Below, one piece after another: positions 1 through 8,415 of a DNA stretch of 45,556 bases. The notes under the pieces are model-generated. The model was not told the origin of the DNA. It did not search any database and saw nothing but the letters and a program-made list of their open reading frames with translations. Origin of the DNA: an uncultured Prevotellaceae bacterium. GTDB lineage: Bacteria; Bacteroidota; Bacteroidia; Bacteroidales; Bacteroidaceae. The DNA is taken from contig USTH01000008.1 in NCBI GenBank assembly GCA_900557555.1, positions 1 to 45,556 on the forward strand. Reading direction: 5' to 3'. Made by a program: the position numbers and the translations under genes. How positions within the stretch are numbered: the first letter of the stretch is position 1; the number at the start of each line of letters is the position of its first letter.

Positions 1-62
1 AACAATGTCTGATGACAAAGTTTCGGGCTTGTTTGTTATAAGAATCCTCGGGTGAGGGTCTA

Positions 63-130
63 AATCCCAATTAGGTCGTTAGGAAGTAATAAAAACAAGT
101 CATTAACGACCTAATGACCGATTTGGGTTA
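63..130 (-). repeat. Dispersed repeat family A, copy 1 (hairpin form)
   Basis: The right arm (106-130), read on the minus strand, is TAACCCAAATCGGTCATTAG followed by GTCGT. A left arm at about 63-83 is its inverted partner. TTAGGTCGTTA (71-81) pairs perfectly with TAACGACCTAA (104-114) across a T/A-rich loop. It directly follows gpmI and may act as its 3' end or terminator. Confidence 0.7.
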
Positions 131-1657
131 ATCCTCGATAAGGTTTTTGCCCGTCATTTCCTTGGGCTGCTCCAGCCCCATGATATGCAGGATGCTCGGT
201 GCCACATCGGCAAGTATGCCATCCTTTACTTTGGCATTTTTGTTTTCGCTGACATATATGAATGGCACAGGATTGAGGGAGTGGGCCGTATTTGGCGTGC
301 CATCTTCGTTGACAGCATGGTCGGCGTTACCGTGGTCTGCAATGATGATGGTTTCATAACCTGTTTCATTGGCAGCGGTCACCACATCCTTCACGCAGTT
401 GTCAACAGCGGTTACGGCTTTTTCGATAGCCTCGTAGACACCGGTATGTCCCACCATGTCACCATTGGCAAAGTTCACCACGATGAAGCTGTATTCGTCT
501 TTTTTGATAGCCTCCACGAGCTTGTCCTTGACCTCGTAGGCAGACATCTCGGGCTTAAGGTCATAAGTAGCCACCTTGGGAGAGGCCACCAGAATGCGGT
601 CTTCACCCTCATAAGGTGTTTCGCGTCCACCGTTAAAAAAGAATGTGACGTGAGCATATTTTTCGGTTTCGGCAGTATGGAGCTGTTTTAACCCCTTGCT
701 GCTGATATATTCACCAAGTGTGTTCTCCACGTTCTCCTTGGGGAAGAGCACTCCTACCCCCTTGAAGCTCGCATCATAGGGTGTCATGCAGTAATACTTA
801 AGGCCGGGAACAGTGTGCATTCCCTCTTCGGGCATATCCTGCTGGGTCAGCACCACCGTAAGCTCCTTGGCACGGTCGTTGCGATAATTGATGAACACCA
901 CCACATCGCCTTCTTTTATTCTGCCATCAACATTGGCATTTACAAGCGGCTCCATAAATTCATCGGTGTCCTTGTGGTCTTCGGTGTCAGAGTCGTAGCA
1001 ATACTGCACTCCCTCTACCATGTTGTCCACCTCCTTACCCTTGCCACTGACGAGTTGGTCGTAGGCAACCTTGATGCGGTTCCATCGCTTATCACGGTCC
1101 ATAGCGTAGAAACGGCCGATGATTGAAGCAATAGCGGCACCGTTAGTCTCACACACGCCGGTAAGTTTCTCTACAAAACCCTTGCCTGAACGAGGGTCTG
1201 TGTCACGCCCGTCCATAAAGCTGTGTACAAAAGTTCTGCCGTCAAGGCCAAACTCATGAGCTATTTCAATGAGCTTGATTAAGTGGTCGAGCGAAGAGTG
1301 AACGCCGCCTGTCGAAGTAAGACCCATGAGGTGGAGGTTCTTGCCGTTTTCCTTTGCATAGGTGTAAGCTTCGTTCACCCGGTCTTTGATAGAACCGTCT
1401 GCACAGGCGCGGTTAATCTTCACCAAGTCTTGATAGACAATGCGGCCGGCGCCTATGTTGAGGTGGCCGACCTCCGAGTTGCCCATCTGCCCGTCAGGCA
1501 GCCCTACAAACTCTCCACTTGCCTGAAGCTCCGAGTGGGCGTAGGTCTTGTTAAGATAATCCAAGTAAGGGGTCGGCGTAGAATAGATTACGTTGCTCCT
1601 GTCTTTTTTTCCGATTCCCCATCCATCGAGAATCATAAGAAGTGCTTTCTTTGCCAT
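128..1657 (-). CDS. gpmI: 2,3-bisphosphoglycerate-independent phosphoglycerate mutase
   Basis: Interconverts 3-phosphoglycerate and 2-phosphoglycerate in glycolysis and gluconeogenesis; cytoplasmic and metal dependent. The 509-aa length is normal for the family. The N-terminus carries LMILDGWG with metal ligand Asp11. The catalytic serine is Ser61 in GQMGNSEVGH, and a C-terminal DHGNADH block supplies the second metal cluster. An upstream in-frame ATG would add ten residues, but the family begins at MAKKALLMILDGWG, so I start at 1657. The gene stands alone. Its TAA stop is also the first three bases of a dispersed-repeat copy, and its upstream DNA is almost entirely the 183-bp repeat element, with only 33 bp of unique sequence between them. 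Its promoter must therefore lie in or at the edge of that element. Confidence 0.96.
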   Translation of the reverse strand: MAKKALLMILDGWGIGKKDRSNVIYSTPTPYLDYLNKTYAHSELQASGEFVGLPDGQMGNSEVGHLNIGAGRIVYQDLVKINRACADGSIKDRVNEAYTYAKENGKNLHLMGLTSTGGVHSSLDHLIKLIEIAHEFGLDGRTFVHSFMDGRDTDPRSGKGFVEKLTGVCETNGAAIASIIGRFYAMDRDKRWNRIKVAYDQLVSGKGKEVDNMVEGVQYCYDSDTEDHKDTDEFMEPLVNANVDGRIKEGDVVVFINYRNDRAKELTVVLTQQDMPEEGMHTVPGLKYYCMTPYDASFKGVGVLFPKENVENTLGEYISSKGLKQLHTAETEKYAHVTFFFNGGRETPYEGEDRILVASPKVATYDLKPEMSAYEVKDKLVEAIKKDEYSFIVVNFANGDMVGHTGVYEAIEKAVTAVDNCVKDVVTAANETGYETIIIADHGNADHAVNEDGTPNTAHSLNPVPFIYVSENKNAKVKDGILADVAPSILHIMGLEQPKEMTGKNLIED

Positions 1658-1690
1658 CGTTGTTATATTTTTATGTTTAATCTTCAAATT

Positions 1691-1873
1691 AAGTAGGTAT
1701 TCAAATTTATTTTAATATTTCAAGTAGGTTTTGTTCTTGTCATAATAGTTTTCTTTTGCGCATCTATTATCTTTATTTTCAGTCACAATGCCCGCATTGC
1801 TCCTTCAAAGAAAAATAATATCTGCATCAAAATAAAGCCATTCTGACTATAAACTAATTTTGAACACCTACTT
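1691..1873. mobile_element. 183-bp MITE-like element with terminal inverted repeats (copy A)
   Basis: The ends are AAGTAGGTATTCAAATT (1691-1707) and ATTTTGAACACCTACTT (1857-1873), which are 17-bp inverted repeats with two mismatches. The interior has no ORF of note. About 167 bp of the same sequence recurs inverted at 40404-40571, with about six mismatches by eye. Size, TIRs and lack of coding capacity fit a non-autonomous transposable element. A target duplication is not clear; at most ATT on each side. The right end touches the stop codon of the neighbouring lipoprotein gene. Confidence 0.65.
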
Positions 1874-2567
1874 ATTTTGCTTGAACAACTGCTATTTCAG
1901 TGGTTGCACCTGTCACTGACACGAGTTTTACTGCACCCCTGCGTTCAGCACCCGTGGCATTGGCATCGTAGTTGATTGTAGCTTGAAACTGCTGTCCGAA
2001 ACGTGTGCCGGCAAAATCATTGTCAAGCACGTGCAGCCATGAATTCTCCGTTGTAAGGATAGCGTCATTATAGACCGTAAAAGCAATCTTCACCGCACCG
2101 GCACCGCGCTGGAGCTTCGTGACAAAAAGGTCTGTGCCGCCCGTCCTGTTTCTGGCTGGCTTCGTGATGTTTAGGTTGCCCAACTGCTTGACCTGCAGTG
2201 ACACCGTCCTGTTGTTTGCTTCAACGGTGATGGCTGTAGTGCGGTCTTGGCCAGTGGTATTAGGATTTATCACTATGCACTCGCTCTTGGTCAGAGCTTG
2301 CCCATAAACATAGTTTATATGGTAGTTTATTGTCGGGCGCGCAGTTTGTTTAAAATTAATCCAGTCGCAATTGGTGTTTGCTACCCAACTGTCTGTCGAC
2401 ACCACATTCACCGAGTCGTGGGTCTGGTCAGCATAGTAGCTGACAAGGTTAGAATTCGAAGTAACCGACCTTACACCTATAGTGTGAGAATCAGGATCGT
2501 CACTGCAACTCGCAAAAAAGGCAAAAGCACCCATCAGTACCGCCAGAATTAATACGATTTTTTTCAT
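1872..2567 (-). CDS. BACON-like domain lipoprotein
   Basis: A 231-aa exported lipoprotein of unknown specific role. Residues 1-20 are a lipoprotein signal peptide ending in FFASC, with Cys21 as the lipidation site, followed by SDDPDS. The body looks like two BACON-type beta-sandwich repeats: about 45-125, with the typical SWVANTNCDWINF start and VSLQVKQLG end; and about 140-231, with NSWLHVLDND and TEIAVVQAK. BACON domains in Bacteroidota lipoproteins are often linked to glycan binding or used as spacers. There is no catalytic domain and no SusC/SusD neighbour, so the ligand is unknown. The TAA stop lies at the edge of the 183-bp element. Confidence 0.75.
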   Translation of the reverse strand: MKKIVLILAVLMGAFAFFASCSDDPDSHTIGVRSVTSNSNLVSYYADQTHDSVNVVSTDSWVANTNCDWINFKQTARPTINYHINYVYGQALTKSECIVINPNTTGQDRTTAITVEANNRTVSLQVKQLGNLNITKPARNRTGGTDLFVTKLQRGAGAVKIAFTVYNDAILTTENSWLHVLDNDFAGTRFGQQFQATINYDANATGAERRGAVKLVSVTGATTEIAVVQAK

Positions 2568-2595
2568 TGTAGATGTATTTATATTTTTGTTTGTG

Positions 2596-2603
2596 CAAAG
2601 TTA
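2596..2603 (-). promoter_or_regulatory. -7 box for the BACON lipoprotein gene
   Basis: TAACTTTG on the minus strand matches the Bacteroidota -7 consensus TAnnTTTG, about 28 bp before the start codon. No clear -33 TTTG at the usual distance. Confidence 0.55.
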
Positions 2604-2652
2604 CTAATTTATTTCGCCCCTACAGATAGCGGTGGCCTAAAAATCAAGATAC

Positions 2653-2690
2653 AATAAGTCCTAATGACATCTTTTTGGGTTACTTCCACT
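2653..2690 (+). repeat. Degenerate partial copy of repeat family A
   Basis: AAGTCCTAATGACATCTTTT, then GGGTTACTTCC, resembles the middle and 3' part of the family (cattaggtcgtaaatgacatctttt). It lies between two divergent genes. Weak match. Confidence 0.35.
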
Positions 2691-2800
2691 GGCACATCGT
2701 CGGGAGTTTTACAACCACACGAAGCAAAAAGCAGTGAGAGAGTCCTTCTGCCTTAACATTTTTTATTCCGCCTCACAACACCGCCCCAAAGCAAAAAGAC

Positions 2801-2808
2801 TACCTTTG
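2801..2808 (+). promoter_or_regulatory. -7 box for the FMN-binding protein gene
   Basis: TACCTTTG followed by CA matches the Bacteroidota -7 box and sits 23 bp before the ATG at 2832. No recognisable -33 element. Confidence 0.6.
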
Positions 2809-2831
2809 CATAGCAAAACAGAATTACGACA

Positions 2832-3296
2832 ATGAGAAAAACAAGACTCCTTATAGTAGCTTCGGCTCTGTTACTTGCGCTTGCCGCTGCCACACAGACC
2901 AACGCCCCAACACCGGGGAAGCACATCATGAAGCGTCTGGGGCTGACAGGCAAGACACTGAAGGCAGAGGGCGTCGGGGCATGGTCGCTGCCCGACGGTG
3001 GCATGGTCTATGCGTCACACCCTTTCTGCAGCGGCATAAAAGGCTTTAAAGGGCCAACCCCACTCTATATTGCCGTTTCAAAAACTGGCAGGATAACTGC
3101 TGTTGCACCCGACAGAAATTCCGAAACGCAGTCTGTATGGGCAAAGGTGCAGGGGTCGCATCTGTTCAAGTCATGGAACGGTCGGAGTCTCAAGAGCGCC
3201 GCCACCGCCAAAGTGGATGCCGTTTCAGGAGCCACCTACAGTTCTACGGCAGTTATCAGAACCGTAAAGGCCACCTCCGAGAAATTCAGCAAATAG
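2832..3296 (+). CDS. Secreted FMN-binding domain protein (predicted covalent flavoprotein)
   Basis: A 154-aa protein with an N-terminal signal peptide (hydrophobic residues 5-20, cleavage near AAATQTNA). It is a single FMN_bind domain ending in DAVSGATYSS. In this family (RnfG, NqrC and other ApbE substrates) the Thr of D-x-x-S-G-A-T receives FMN through a phosphoester bond; here that is Thr135. This predicts a small extracytoplasmic electron carrier. No ApbE, Rnf or Nqr gene is nearby, so its partner is unknown. It may be monocistronic, since a tRNA gene with its own promoter follows. Confidence 0.85.
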   Translation: MRKTRLLIVASALLLALAAATQTNAPTPGKHIMKRLGLTGKTLKAEGVGAWSLPDGGMVYASHPFCSGIKGFKGPTPLYIAVSKTGRITAVAPDRNSETQSVWAKVQGSHLFKSWNGRSLKSAATAKVDAVSGATYSSTAVIRTVKATSEKFSK

Positions 3297-3344
3297 CAGA
3301 CGCACCCCTCTCGACAAAAACAAATGTAAAAAGCTGCCGTTTCC

Positions 3345-3376
3345 TTTGGATATTGCCAAAGAAAATCATAATTTTG
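3345..3376 (+). promoter_or_regulatory. Promoter of tRNA-Leu
   Basis: TTTG (3345-3348), a 20-bp spacer and TAATTTTG (3369-3376) make a textbook Bacteroidota -33/-7 pair, 54 bp upstream of the tRNA. Confidence 0.75.
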
Positions 3377-3430
3377 CACTCGCAGAACTGCTTTTAGCAA
3401 GTTTTCTGCTTCATTTTTCCTCTGAAAGAG

Positions 3431-3516
3431 GCTCGAATGGTGGAATCGGTAGACACGAGGGACTTAAAATCCCTTGCCCCGGAAGGGGCGTGCGGGTTCA
3501 AGTCCCGCTTCGAGTA
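3431..3516 (+). tRNA. tRNA-Leu(UAA)
   Basis: An 86-nt class II tRNA. The acceptor arms GCTCGAA and TTCGAGT pair fully, with one G-U at position 1. The anticodon stem AGGGA/TCCCT encloses loop CTTAAAA, giving anticodon UAA. A long variable arm (TGCCCCGGAAGGGGCG) precedes the T arm GCGGGTTCAAGTCCCGC. The discriminator is A, and CCA is not encoded (CAA follows). It has its own promoter and terminator. Confidence 0.96.
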
Positions 3517-3517
3517 C

Positions 3518-3570
3518 AAAGGAACCTTGAGAAGCCCCACAACTTGGGCACATCAAAAGGTTCCTTTTTT
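3518..3570 (+). terminator. Rho-independent-type terminator after tRNA-Leu
   Basis: AAAGGAACCTT (3518-3528) pairs with AAGGTTCCTTT, followed by a T run (TTCCTTTTTTG). The loop is about 30 nt. Confidence 0.8.
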
Positions 3571-3583
3571 GTTTTCCCTGACC

Positions 3584-3656
3584 CTTCTTATTACCTTTTG
3601 TTTTTTATAAGGCATCTATTGGCTTGGTTTTAGCTCAAAATAGCCTCGCAATATGT
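3584..3656 (+). repeat. 3' half of long repeat A variant
   Basis: CCTTTTGTTTTTTATAAGGC then ATCT (3594-3617) is identical over 24 nt to 18901-18924. Similarity extends to both sides (CTTCTTATTA before; GCTCAAAATAGCC after). This indicates a shared element of about 70 bp, the downstream part of the long family A copy at 18828-18962. Confidence 0.6.
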
Positions 3657-3964
3657 TCCTTTTTAACAATGCTATATACTTACTGCCATACACCGGTGTT
3701 GGTAGTGGCATCACTCGTGCACTTGACGAAGATATCAATGTCACGTTTATGAATAATGACAAGGCACAGGAATTTGTCATCACGGTTTGGAGAGGAAAAA
3801 GTAACCCAGTCGAAGACCATGACACCAAACTTAGACACTCTGACACCAACTTAGACACTAGACTTAGACACTCTGACACCAACCATGACACTAAAAGAGT
3901 GCCATTGACGAATAAACAGACGCATAACGCAAGAAAAACACACTACACTGTACACACGAGATAA
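3653..3964 (+). other. Doubtful open reading frame in the tRNA-Leu/asnA spacer
   Basis: A 103-codon plus-strand frame whose second half is made of in-frame copies of an 11-residue unit (LRHSDTN plus DT). No ribosome binding site, promoter or family resemblance is visible. A minus-strand frame over the same DNA (3616-3891) is also open, because the repeat period is a multiple of three. It may be a decayed gene or pure chance. The rest of 3571-4071 holds only the repeats described separately. Confidence 0.2.
3829..3883 (+). repeat. Two 22-bp direct repeats with 33-bp period
   Basis: ACTTAGACACTCTGACACCA plus AC occurs at 3829-3850 and exactly again at 3862-3883. Related TGACAC/AGACAC half-units lie between and beside them. 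Confidence 0.8.
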
Positions 3965-4071
3965 CCGCAGACACGCAGAAGTTCAAAGAGCAGTCTAAAT
4001 CTTCTAGCACGACTGTGGGGTATATCTGGTGAACGAGTCCTGCCAGAGGTATTCCCTGCGTCTTACATCTT

Positions 4072-5112
4072 CTACCCCAGCAGGTTAATGTTAAGCTCCG
4101 CACACTCTCGGCGCATGGACTCTGGCCAGATGGAGCACTGTATTTCACCGATGTGAGCCTTCTTGAGGTACAGCATGCAAAGGCGTGACTGACCAATGCC
4201 TCCACCGATGCTAAGCGGCAGTGTGCCGTTGAGCAGGCGCTTGTGGAAATACAACTCCTTGCGTTCCTCCTTGCCGCTTGACTTGAGCTGACGCAGAAGG
4301 GTTTCCCTGTCTACACGAATGCCCATGGACGATACCTCCACGGCACGGTCGAGCACATCGCTCCATATCATGATGTCGCCATTGAGTCCAGGCAGTCCGA
4401 GACTCGAAACAGTTGAATAGTCGTCATAGTCTGGGGCGCGCCCGTCGTGGGGCTTTCCGTCACCAAGTTCACACCCGATGCCGATGATAAACACCGCACC
4501 TTTTTCTCTGGTAATGGCATCTTCGCGCTCCTTCGGTGTCATGTCGGGAAACCTCTGGCGCAATTCCTCTGAATGGATAAAGAATATCTCGGGTGGCAGC
4601 GACGGCTTAATCTGCGGATAGGTCTCGCAAACCAGAAACTCTGTGCGGAGGAAAGCCGCATAGATGTCGTTTACGATAGCCTTCAGAAAATCCATGTTGC
4701 GCTGGTCAGCGGTGATGACACGTTCCCAGTCCCATTGATCCACATAGAGCGAGTGTAGGTTGTCGAGTTCCTCGTCGGCACGTATGGCATTCATGTCGGT
4801 GTAGATACCATATCCGGGCTGTATGTTGTATTCAGCCAAGGTTAGACGTTTCCACTTGGCAAGCGAATGTACCACTTCGGCCACCTGGTCGCCAAGGTCC
4901 TTGATGGGAAAATTGACAGCGCGCTCGTTGCCGCTGAGGTCATCGTTGATGCCCATGCCACGAAGCACAAACAGCGGTCCGGTGACTCGCTGCAATCTGA
5001 GGCCTGTGGCCAGATTTTGCTGGAAGAAATCCTTTATCTTCTTTATGCCCTGTTCCGTTTGCTGGGGATCAAGCAAAGGTCTGTAGGGCGGAATGTGATA
5101 TACTTTACTCAT
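4072..5112 (-). CDS. asnA: Aspartate--ammonia ligase (ammonia-dependent asparagine synthetase A)
   Basis: Makes asparagine from aspartate and ammonia, with ATP going to AMP and PPi, in the cytoplasm. The enzyme has a class II aminoacyl-tRNA-synthetase fold. The 346-aa protein matches the family along its length: LRLQRVTGPLFV and GINDDLSGNERAV near the N-terminus, HSLAKWKR, TDMNAIR, DQWDWE, and a C-terminal LPLSIGGGIGQSRLCML, which is the class II motif 3 region. I start at MSKVYHIPP (5112); an in-frame ATG eight codons upstream lies too close to the likely -7 box. The gene is monocistronic. Confidence 0.96.
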   Translation of the reverse strand: MSKVYHIPPYRPLLDPQQTEQGIKKIKDFFQQNLATGLRLQRVTGPLFVLRGMGINDDLSGNERAVNFPIKDLGDQVAEVVHSLAKWKRLTLAEYNIQPGYGIYTDMNAIRADEELDNLHSLYVDQWDWERVITADQRNMDFLKAIVNDIYAAFLRTEFLVCETYPQIKPSLPPEIFFIHSEELRQRFPDMTPKEREDAITREKGAVFIIGIGCELGDGKPHDGRAPDYDDYSTVSSLGLPGLNGDIMIWSDVLDRAVEVSSMGIRVDRETLLRQLKSSGKEERKELYFHKRLLNGTLPLSIGGGIGQSRLCMLYLKKAHIGEIQCSIWPESMRRECAELNINLLG

Positions 5113-5133
5113 GATGTCTAATTGTTGAGCCCA

Positions 5134-5162
5134 CAAAATTACACATTTTTTTTAAATGACAA
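5134..5162 (-). promoter_or_regulatory. Promoter of asnA
   Basis: On the minus strand, TTG (5160-5162), an 18-bp spacer and TAATTTTG (5134-5141) lie 21 bp before the chosen start. This supports the 5112 start over the upstream one. Confidence 0.6.
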
Positions 5163-5269
5163 TACATTTTGCAAGCATCTCTTGCCCGATAATGCCGTTT
5201 TGTCAACAAACAGGCTTCTTTTCCATGTGTTCCGCACCACATACCCCGCACGCATGGCAAAGCTGTGCA

Positions 5270-8251
5270 TCATTCCTTGTCGGCTTTCTTTTTTGCCATG
5301 CTGTTGAACTTGTAGCACACATGCAACAATGCGTAGCGAGGCATAGAGTTGTACCAAGTGTCAGTGCGCCCCTGTGCATTGATAACAGTGTAAACATTGC
5401 TGAGCTGACCGAGAATGTCATGAGCCTCAAGCCTCAACACAAGAGCCTTGTTCTTAAGGAAAGACCGCGAAAGATTAAGATTCCATACAAAATGGTCATC
5501 GTTCATCGACGACTCGTTGTAGCCGCGGCGAGAGAAGAGGGAAAAACTTGTGTCGTATTCAAAGTCCCACACAAGCGGGCCGTTTGAATTTACTCCATAA
5601 CGGAGGTCTACCGCATTCACACGACTAAAATTCTGACGGTCGCTGTTTTGCATTTTCCAGTCTGCACCGAAATTAAACGAAACGTTGTATTTCTTGTACT
5701 TATAGACACAGCCCAGAAATTCACTTATTGTATAGTTGTGTACCACACTACGCAGGGGGGTAGCAATCTGGTTAAGAGTCTCGGTGATGTAGTCCACGTT
5801 ATGATTGTAGTTAAAGCCTACATGTTGTTTCAGAGTAAGACGGTCTTTCTTGTCTACTGTCCGTTCAAGATTCACATGCGACGAAAGGCTCCAGTTTCCG
5901 TTGATATTGCGAGGTTGATAGGTGGTGACACCTGTGGAGCGGTCATAGGTAGTGGTAGAAGCGACAGCGTTGCTTGTCTGGTTCCAGCTTGCAGTGGCAC
6001 CGTAATTCTGCATGTGCTTAGAGTTGCTGTACTGATACCACATGTTTATGCCATTGTTTACAGAATTCTGCAGATTGGCATTGCCCCTTGAGATAAACAA
6101 CGGATTGGTGTCGTCTATCAAGTCAAGCAGATAACCCATTGAAGGCAGAGCCTCGCTACGGTAATAGGCAAAAGAGAAGTTTGATACTACCCCCGTGTTT
6201 TCATTGTGCGAGAAGTTGTAAATGGAGAGCGTGTTGTTTAATGATGTGAGATGCGCCTTTTTGCGCCGGCCGCCATTCGAGCGTGTATCCTCTATCATGT
6301 CCTGCTCAATCATAAGAGGCAGGGAGATGCTTACGGTCCAATCCTTGTAGAATTTGAGGCGTCCGGTCAACATGGGGCGATGGCTGAGAGTTGTGATAGT
6401 GCGATGATAGGAGTTTTGACGGTCTTTGGTTTCAAGATAGCTCGTTGACGGCAGTGTGCCTAACGGGTGGGCGTCAAAATCATCCCAGCCTGGCAGCGAG
6501 TCGAGACGATAGCGGTCGGGATTGTTTTTGTTGCGTTCATAAGAGTATTGGTATGACACTCCGGCCGACAGCTTTTGTTTCCAATCAGATGAATATGCCA
6601 CCGTGGTGTTAAATTCTAACGAGTTAGACGATGTCAGGGCATAGACGTTCTGAATATCCAGACTATTTGTCTGGCGGTTATCCAAACTGTAGTGTTGAAA
6701 ATTCTCCACTTGATTGTCATTATAACCAAGCATGTAGTCCACCCTGATGCTGTTGCCAAACAGAGGGTCTTTTAACCACAGCTCCGAGTTTGAAGAAAGA
6801 CGAGTTGCCTTGGTGAGCGACTGCGTGGCATTGAGCACAGCGTTGAGCCTCATCCGCTCAAGCCGGTCACTGCCCTCGGGGGAGAAAATGCTGTCGAGCG
6901 AAGCCAGGCGGTAAGAGTCCATAGGGTCACCGTTAAACGTTACGCTATTGGTGGAGTTTACGCCACGGGTGCGGGTGTAGGAGCCGTTGAGTGGTGTAGA
7001 ACCCAGCCAGAAGTTTTTCTTCCCAATCCGAACAGCATCGTACCAGTCTATGCTGCTTGTACTGTTGCGGGCAATGGTGCGCGAACGCGCATAGTTGTCA
7101 CCGGAATTAAGGTAGGTGACTGATGACGTTGCCGTGTTGTTGAAAGACGTCGTGTGATTGCCATGCACGCCTACCGTGACATTGGATCTGTCTTTGTCAT
7201 ATCGGGCTCTCGCACCCCCCGCCCTTGTGTAGGTCACTCCACGTGTCCCTTCATCGTCATAGAACTCGCCATCGTCAGACGCTCCACCGCCTCGGTTCAC
7301 ATTGTTTGCATTGAAATAGGATAAGAACTTCCACACATTGGTATAGTATATGGCGGCCACGCGTGAAGAAAATCTATCTTTGGTTCCATAGGCAACATCG
7401 CCATTGACTATCCAGCCTTTCTGATACTCTTTCTTAAGCCTCACGTCAACCACGAGTTTCTTCATCTCCTCTCGTTTCAACGAGTCTTTGATAAGATAGG
7501 CGGCATCATCGTCCTTGCGATAGACTTTCACCTTCTTCACCGTATAGGCAGGCAGGTTGTCGAGAGCCATTTTGGGGTCGCCACTAAAGAAATCCTTGCC
7601 ATCAACGAGGAGACTCTCCACCTTTTTACCGTTGCTGTAGATTTCGCCATTTTCCTTTATCTCCATGCCGGGCATCTCGCCAAGCAGTTTGTCGAGCATG
7701 GAACCCTCGGCCAAATTAAAGGCATCGGCATCATACTCCACTGTATCGCCCTTAACCACCATTTTGATGCGTGTGGCCTTAACCACCGCTTCACCCAAGA
7801 GATGCTCCTTAGGCTTCTTGCGGAGCTTGTAGTTCTTCATCCACTCTTTGGTGTAGCGATTGTATTGGCGGTCGGGAATTTTGAGTTCCTGCGGTTCGTT
7901 GACATAGCCCTCTATGTCGAAACGTATCTTGTAGTTGCCACCCTTAGGCAATTTGAAGTTATAGCCTGCCGGCTGGGTGTACTTCCAGGTGCCGTAAAAA
8001 CGCTCCTTCGGACCATACACACTGTCAACCAACACAATGGAGTCTTGCTCGTTATAGACTGTAACGATTCCTTTTTCAAGTTTGTCGCCAGTGAAAAAGT
8101 CCTGCACCTCACCCCACACATGTATAGAGTCTTTGCGCACCGCCAGTGACGCCTGTACAGACGCTGACACGACAAGCAACGCCACCACGCACGCCAACGC
8201 CCTGAGACGGCAGTGCGTAATCTTACATCTTTTTTTCATCCTCGTTTTCAA
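5270..8251 (-). CDS. Outer-membrane beta-barrel protein with TonB-plug-like domain
   Basis: A 993-aa outer-membrane protein. Residues 5-35 form a signal peptide; an alternative start is Met5 (8239). Residues about 40-145 are a carboxypeptidase-regulatory-like beta domain. Residues about 153-250 resemble a TonB-dependent receptor plug (GDTVEYDADAFNL, LLGEMPGMEI, LLVDGKDFF), and the remainder is a beta-barrel rich in aromatic, Asn and Ser strands. It resembles the Bacteroidota outer-membrane beta-barrel proteins that lack a SusD partner. No lipoprotein, TonB or regulator gene is adjacent, so the substrate cannot be told. The barrel is followed by a lysine-rich tail (MAKKKADKE) instead of ending on the usual aromatic residue. 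A family A repeat copy lies just upstream. Confidence 0.85.
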   Translation of the reverse strand: MKTRMKKRCKITHCRLRALACVVALLVVSASVQASLAVRKDSIHVWGEVQDFFTGDKLEKGIVTVYNEQDSIVLVDSVYGPKERFYGTWKYTQPAGYNFKLPKGGNYKIRFDIEGYVNEPQELKIPDRQYNRYTKEWMKNYKLRKKPKEHLLGEAVVKATRIKMVVKGDTVEYDADAFNLAEGSMLDKLLGEMPGMEIKENGEIYSNGKKVESLLVDGKDFFSGDPKMALDNLPAYTVKKVKVYRKDDDAAYLIKDSLKREEMKKLVVDVRLKKEYQKGWIVNGDVAYGTKDRFSSRVAAIYYTNVWKFLSYFNANNVNRGGGASDDGEFYDDEGTRGVTYTRAGGARARYDKDRSNVTVGVHGNHTTSFNNTATSSVTYLNSGDNYARSRTIARNSTSSIDWYDAVRIGKKNFWLGSTPLNGSYTRTRGVNSTNSVTFNGDPMDSYRLASLDSIFSPEGSDRLERMRLNAVLNATQSLTKATRLSSNSELWLKDPLFGNSIRVDYMLGYNDNQVENFQHYSLDNRQTNSLDIQNVYALTSSNSLEFNTTVAYSSDWKQKLSAGVSYQYSYERNKNNPDRYRLDSLPGWDDFDAHPLGTLPSTSYLETKDRQNSYHRTITTLSHRPMLTGRLKFYKDWTVSISLPLMIEQDMIEDTRSNGGRRKKAHLTSLNNTLSIYNFSHNENTGVVSNFSFAYYRSEALPSMGYLLDLIDDTNPLFISRGNANLQNSVNNGINMWYQYSNSKHMQNYGATASWNQTSNAVASTTTYDRSTGVTTYQPRNINGNWSLSSHVNLERTVDKKDRLTLKQHVGFNYNHNVDYITETLNQIATPLRSVVHNYTISEFLGCVYKYKKYNVSFNFGADWKMQNSDRQNFSRVNAVDLRYGVNSNGPLVWDFEYDTSFSLFSRRGYNESSMNDDHFVWNLNLSRSFLKNKALVLRLEAHDILGQLSNVYTVINAQGRTDTWYNSMPRYALLHVCYKFNSMAKKKADKE

Positions 8252-8282
8252 TAGAGATTATATAAACACGGCAGCCGGTTTT

Positions 8283-8330
8283 ACCCAAATCGGTCATCTG
8301 GTCGCAAATAACATCTTCTTTATTACTCAT
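8283..8330 (+). repeat. Dispersed repeat family A, copy 2
   Basis: ACCCAAATCGGTCATCTGGT, then CGCAAATAACATC and a T/A-rich tail. It lies between the 3' end of the DUF3109 gene and the start of the outer-membrane protein gene. Slightly diverged from the others. Confidence 0.65.
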
Positions 8331-8415
8331 TATTGCCACTTCTGATGTTATGCTGACATTAACGTCACCGACTCTGCTATAGTGTAATACCAAGCGCAGC
8401 CAATGTATTGCTCTT

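Noticed and set aside
185..691. 168-codon plus-strand frame inside gpmI
   Set aside because: Antisense shadow of a well-conserved enzyme gene.
3829..3883. CRISPR array
   Set aside because: Only two 22-bp units with 11-bp gaps made of the same motif; no distinct spacers and no cas genes in the window.
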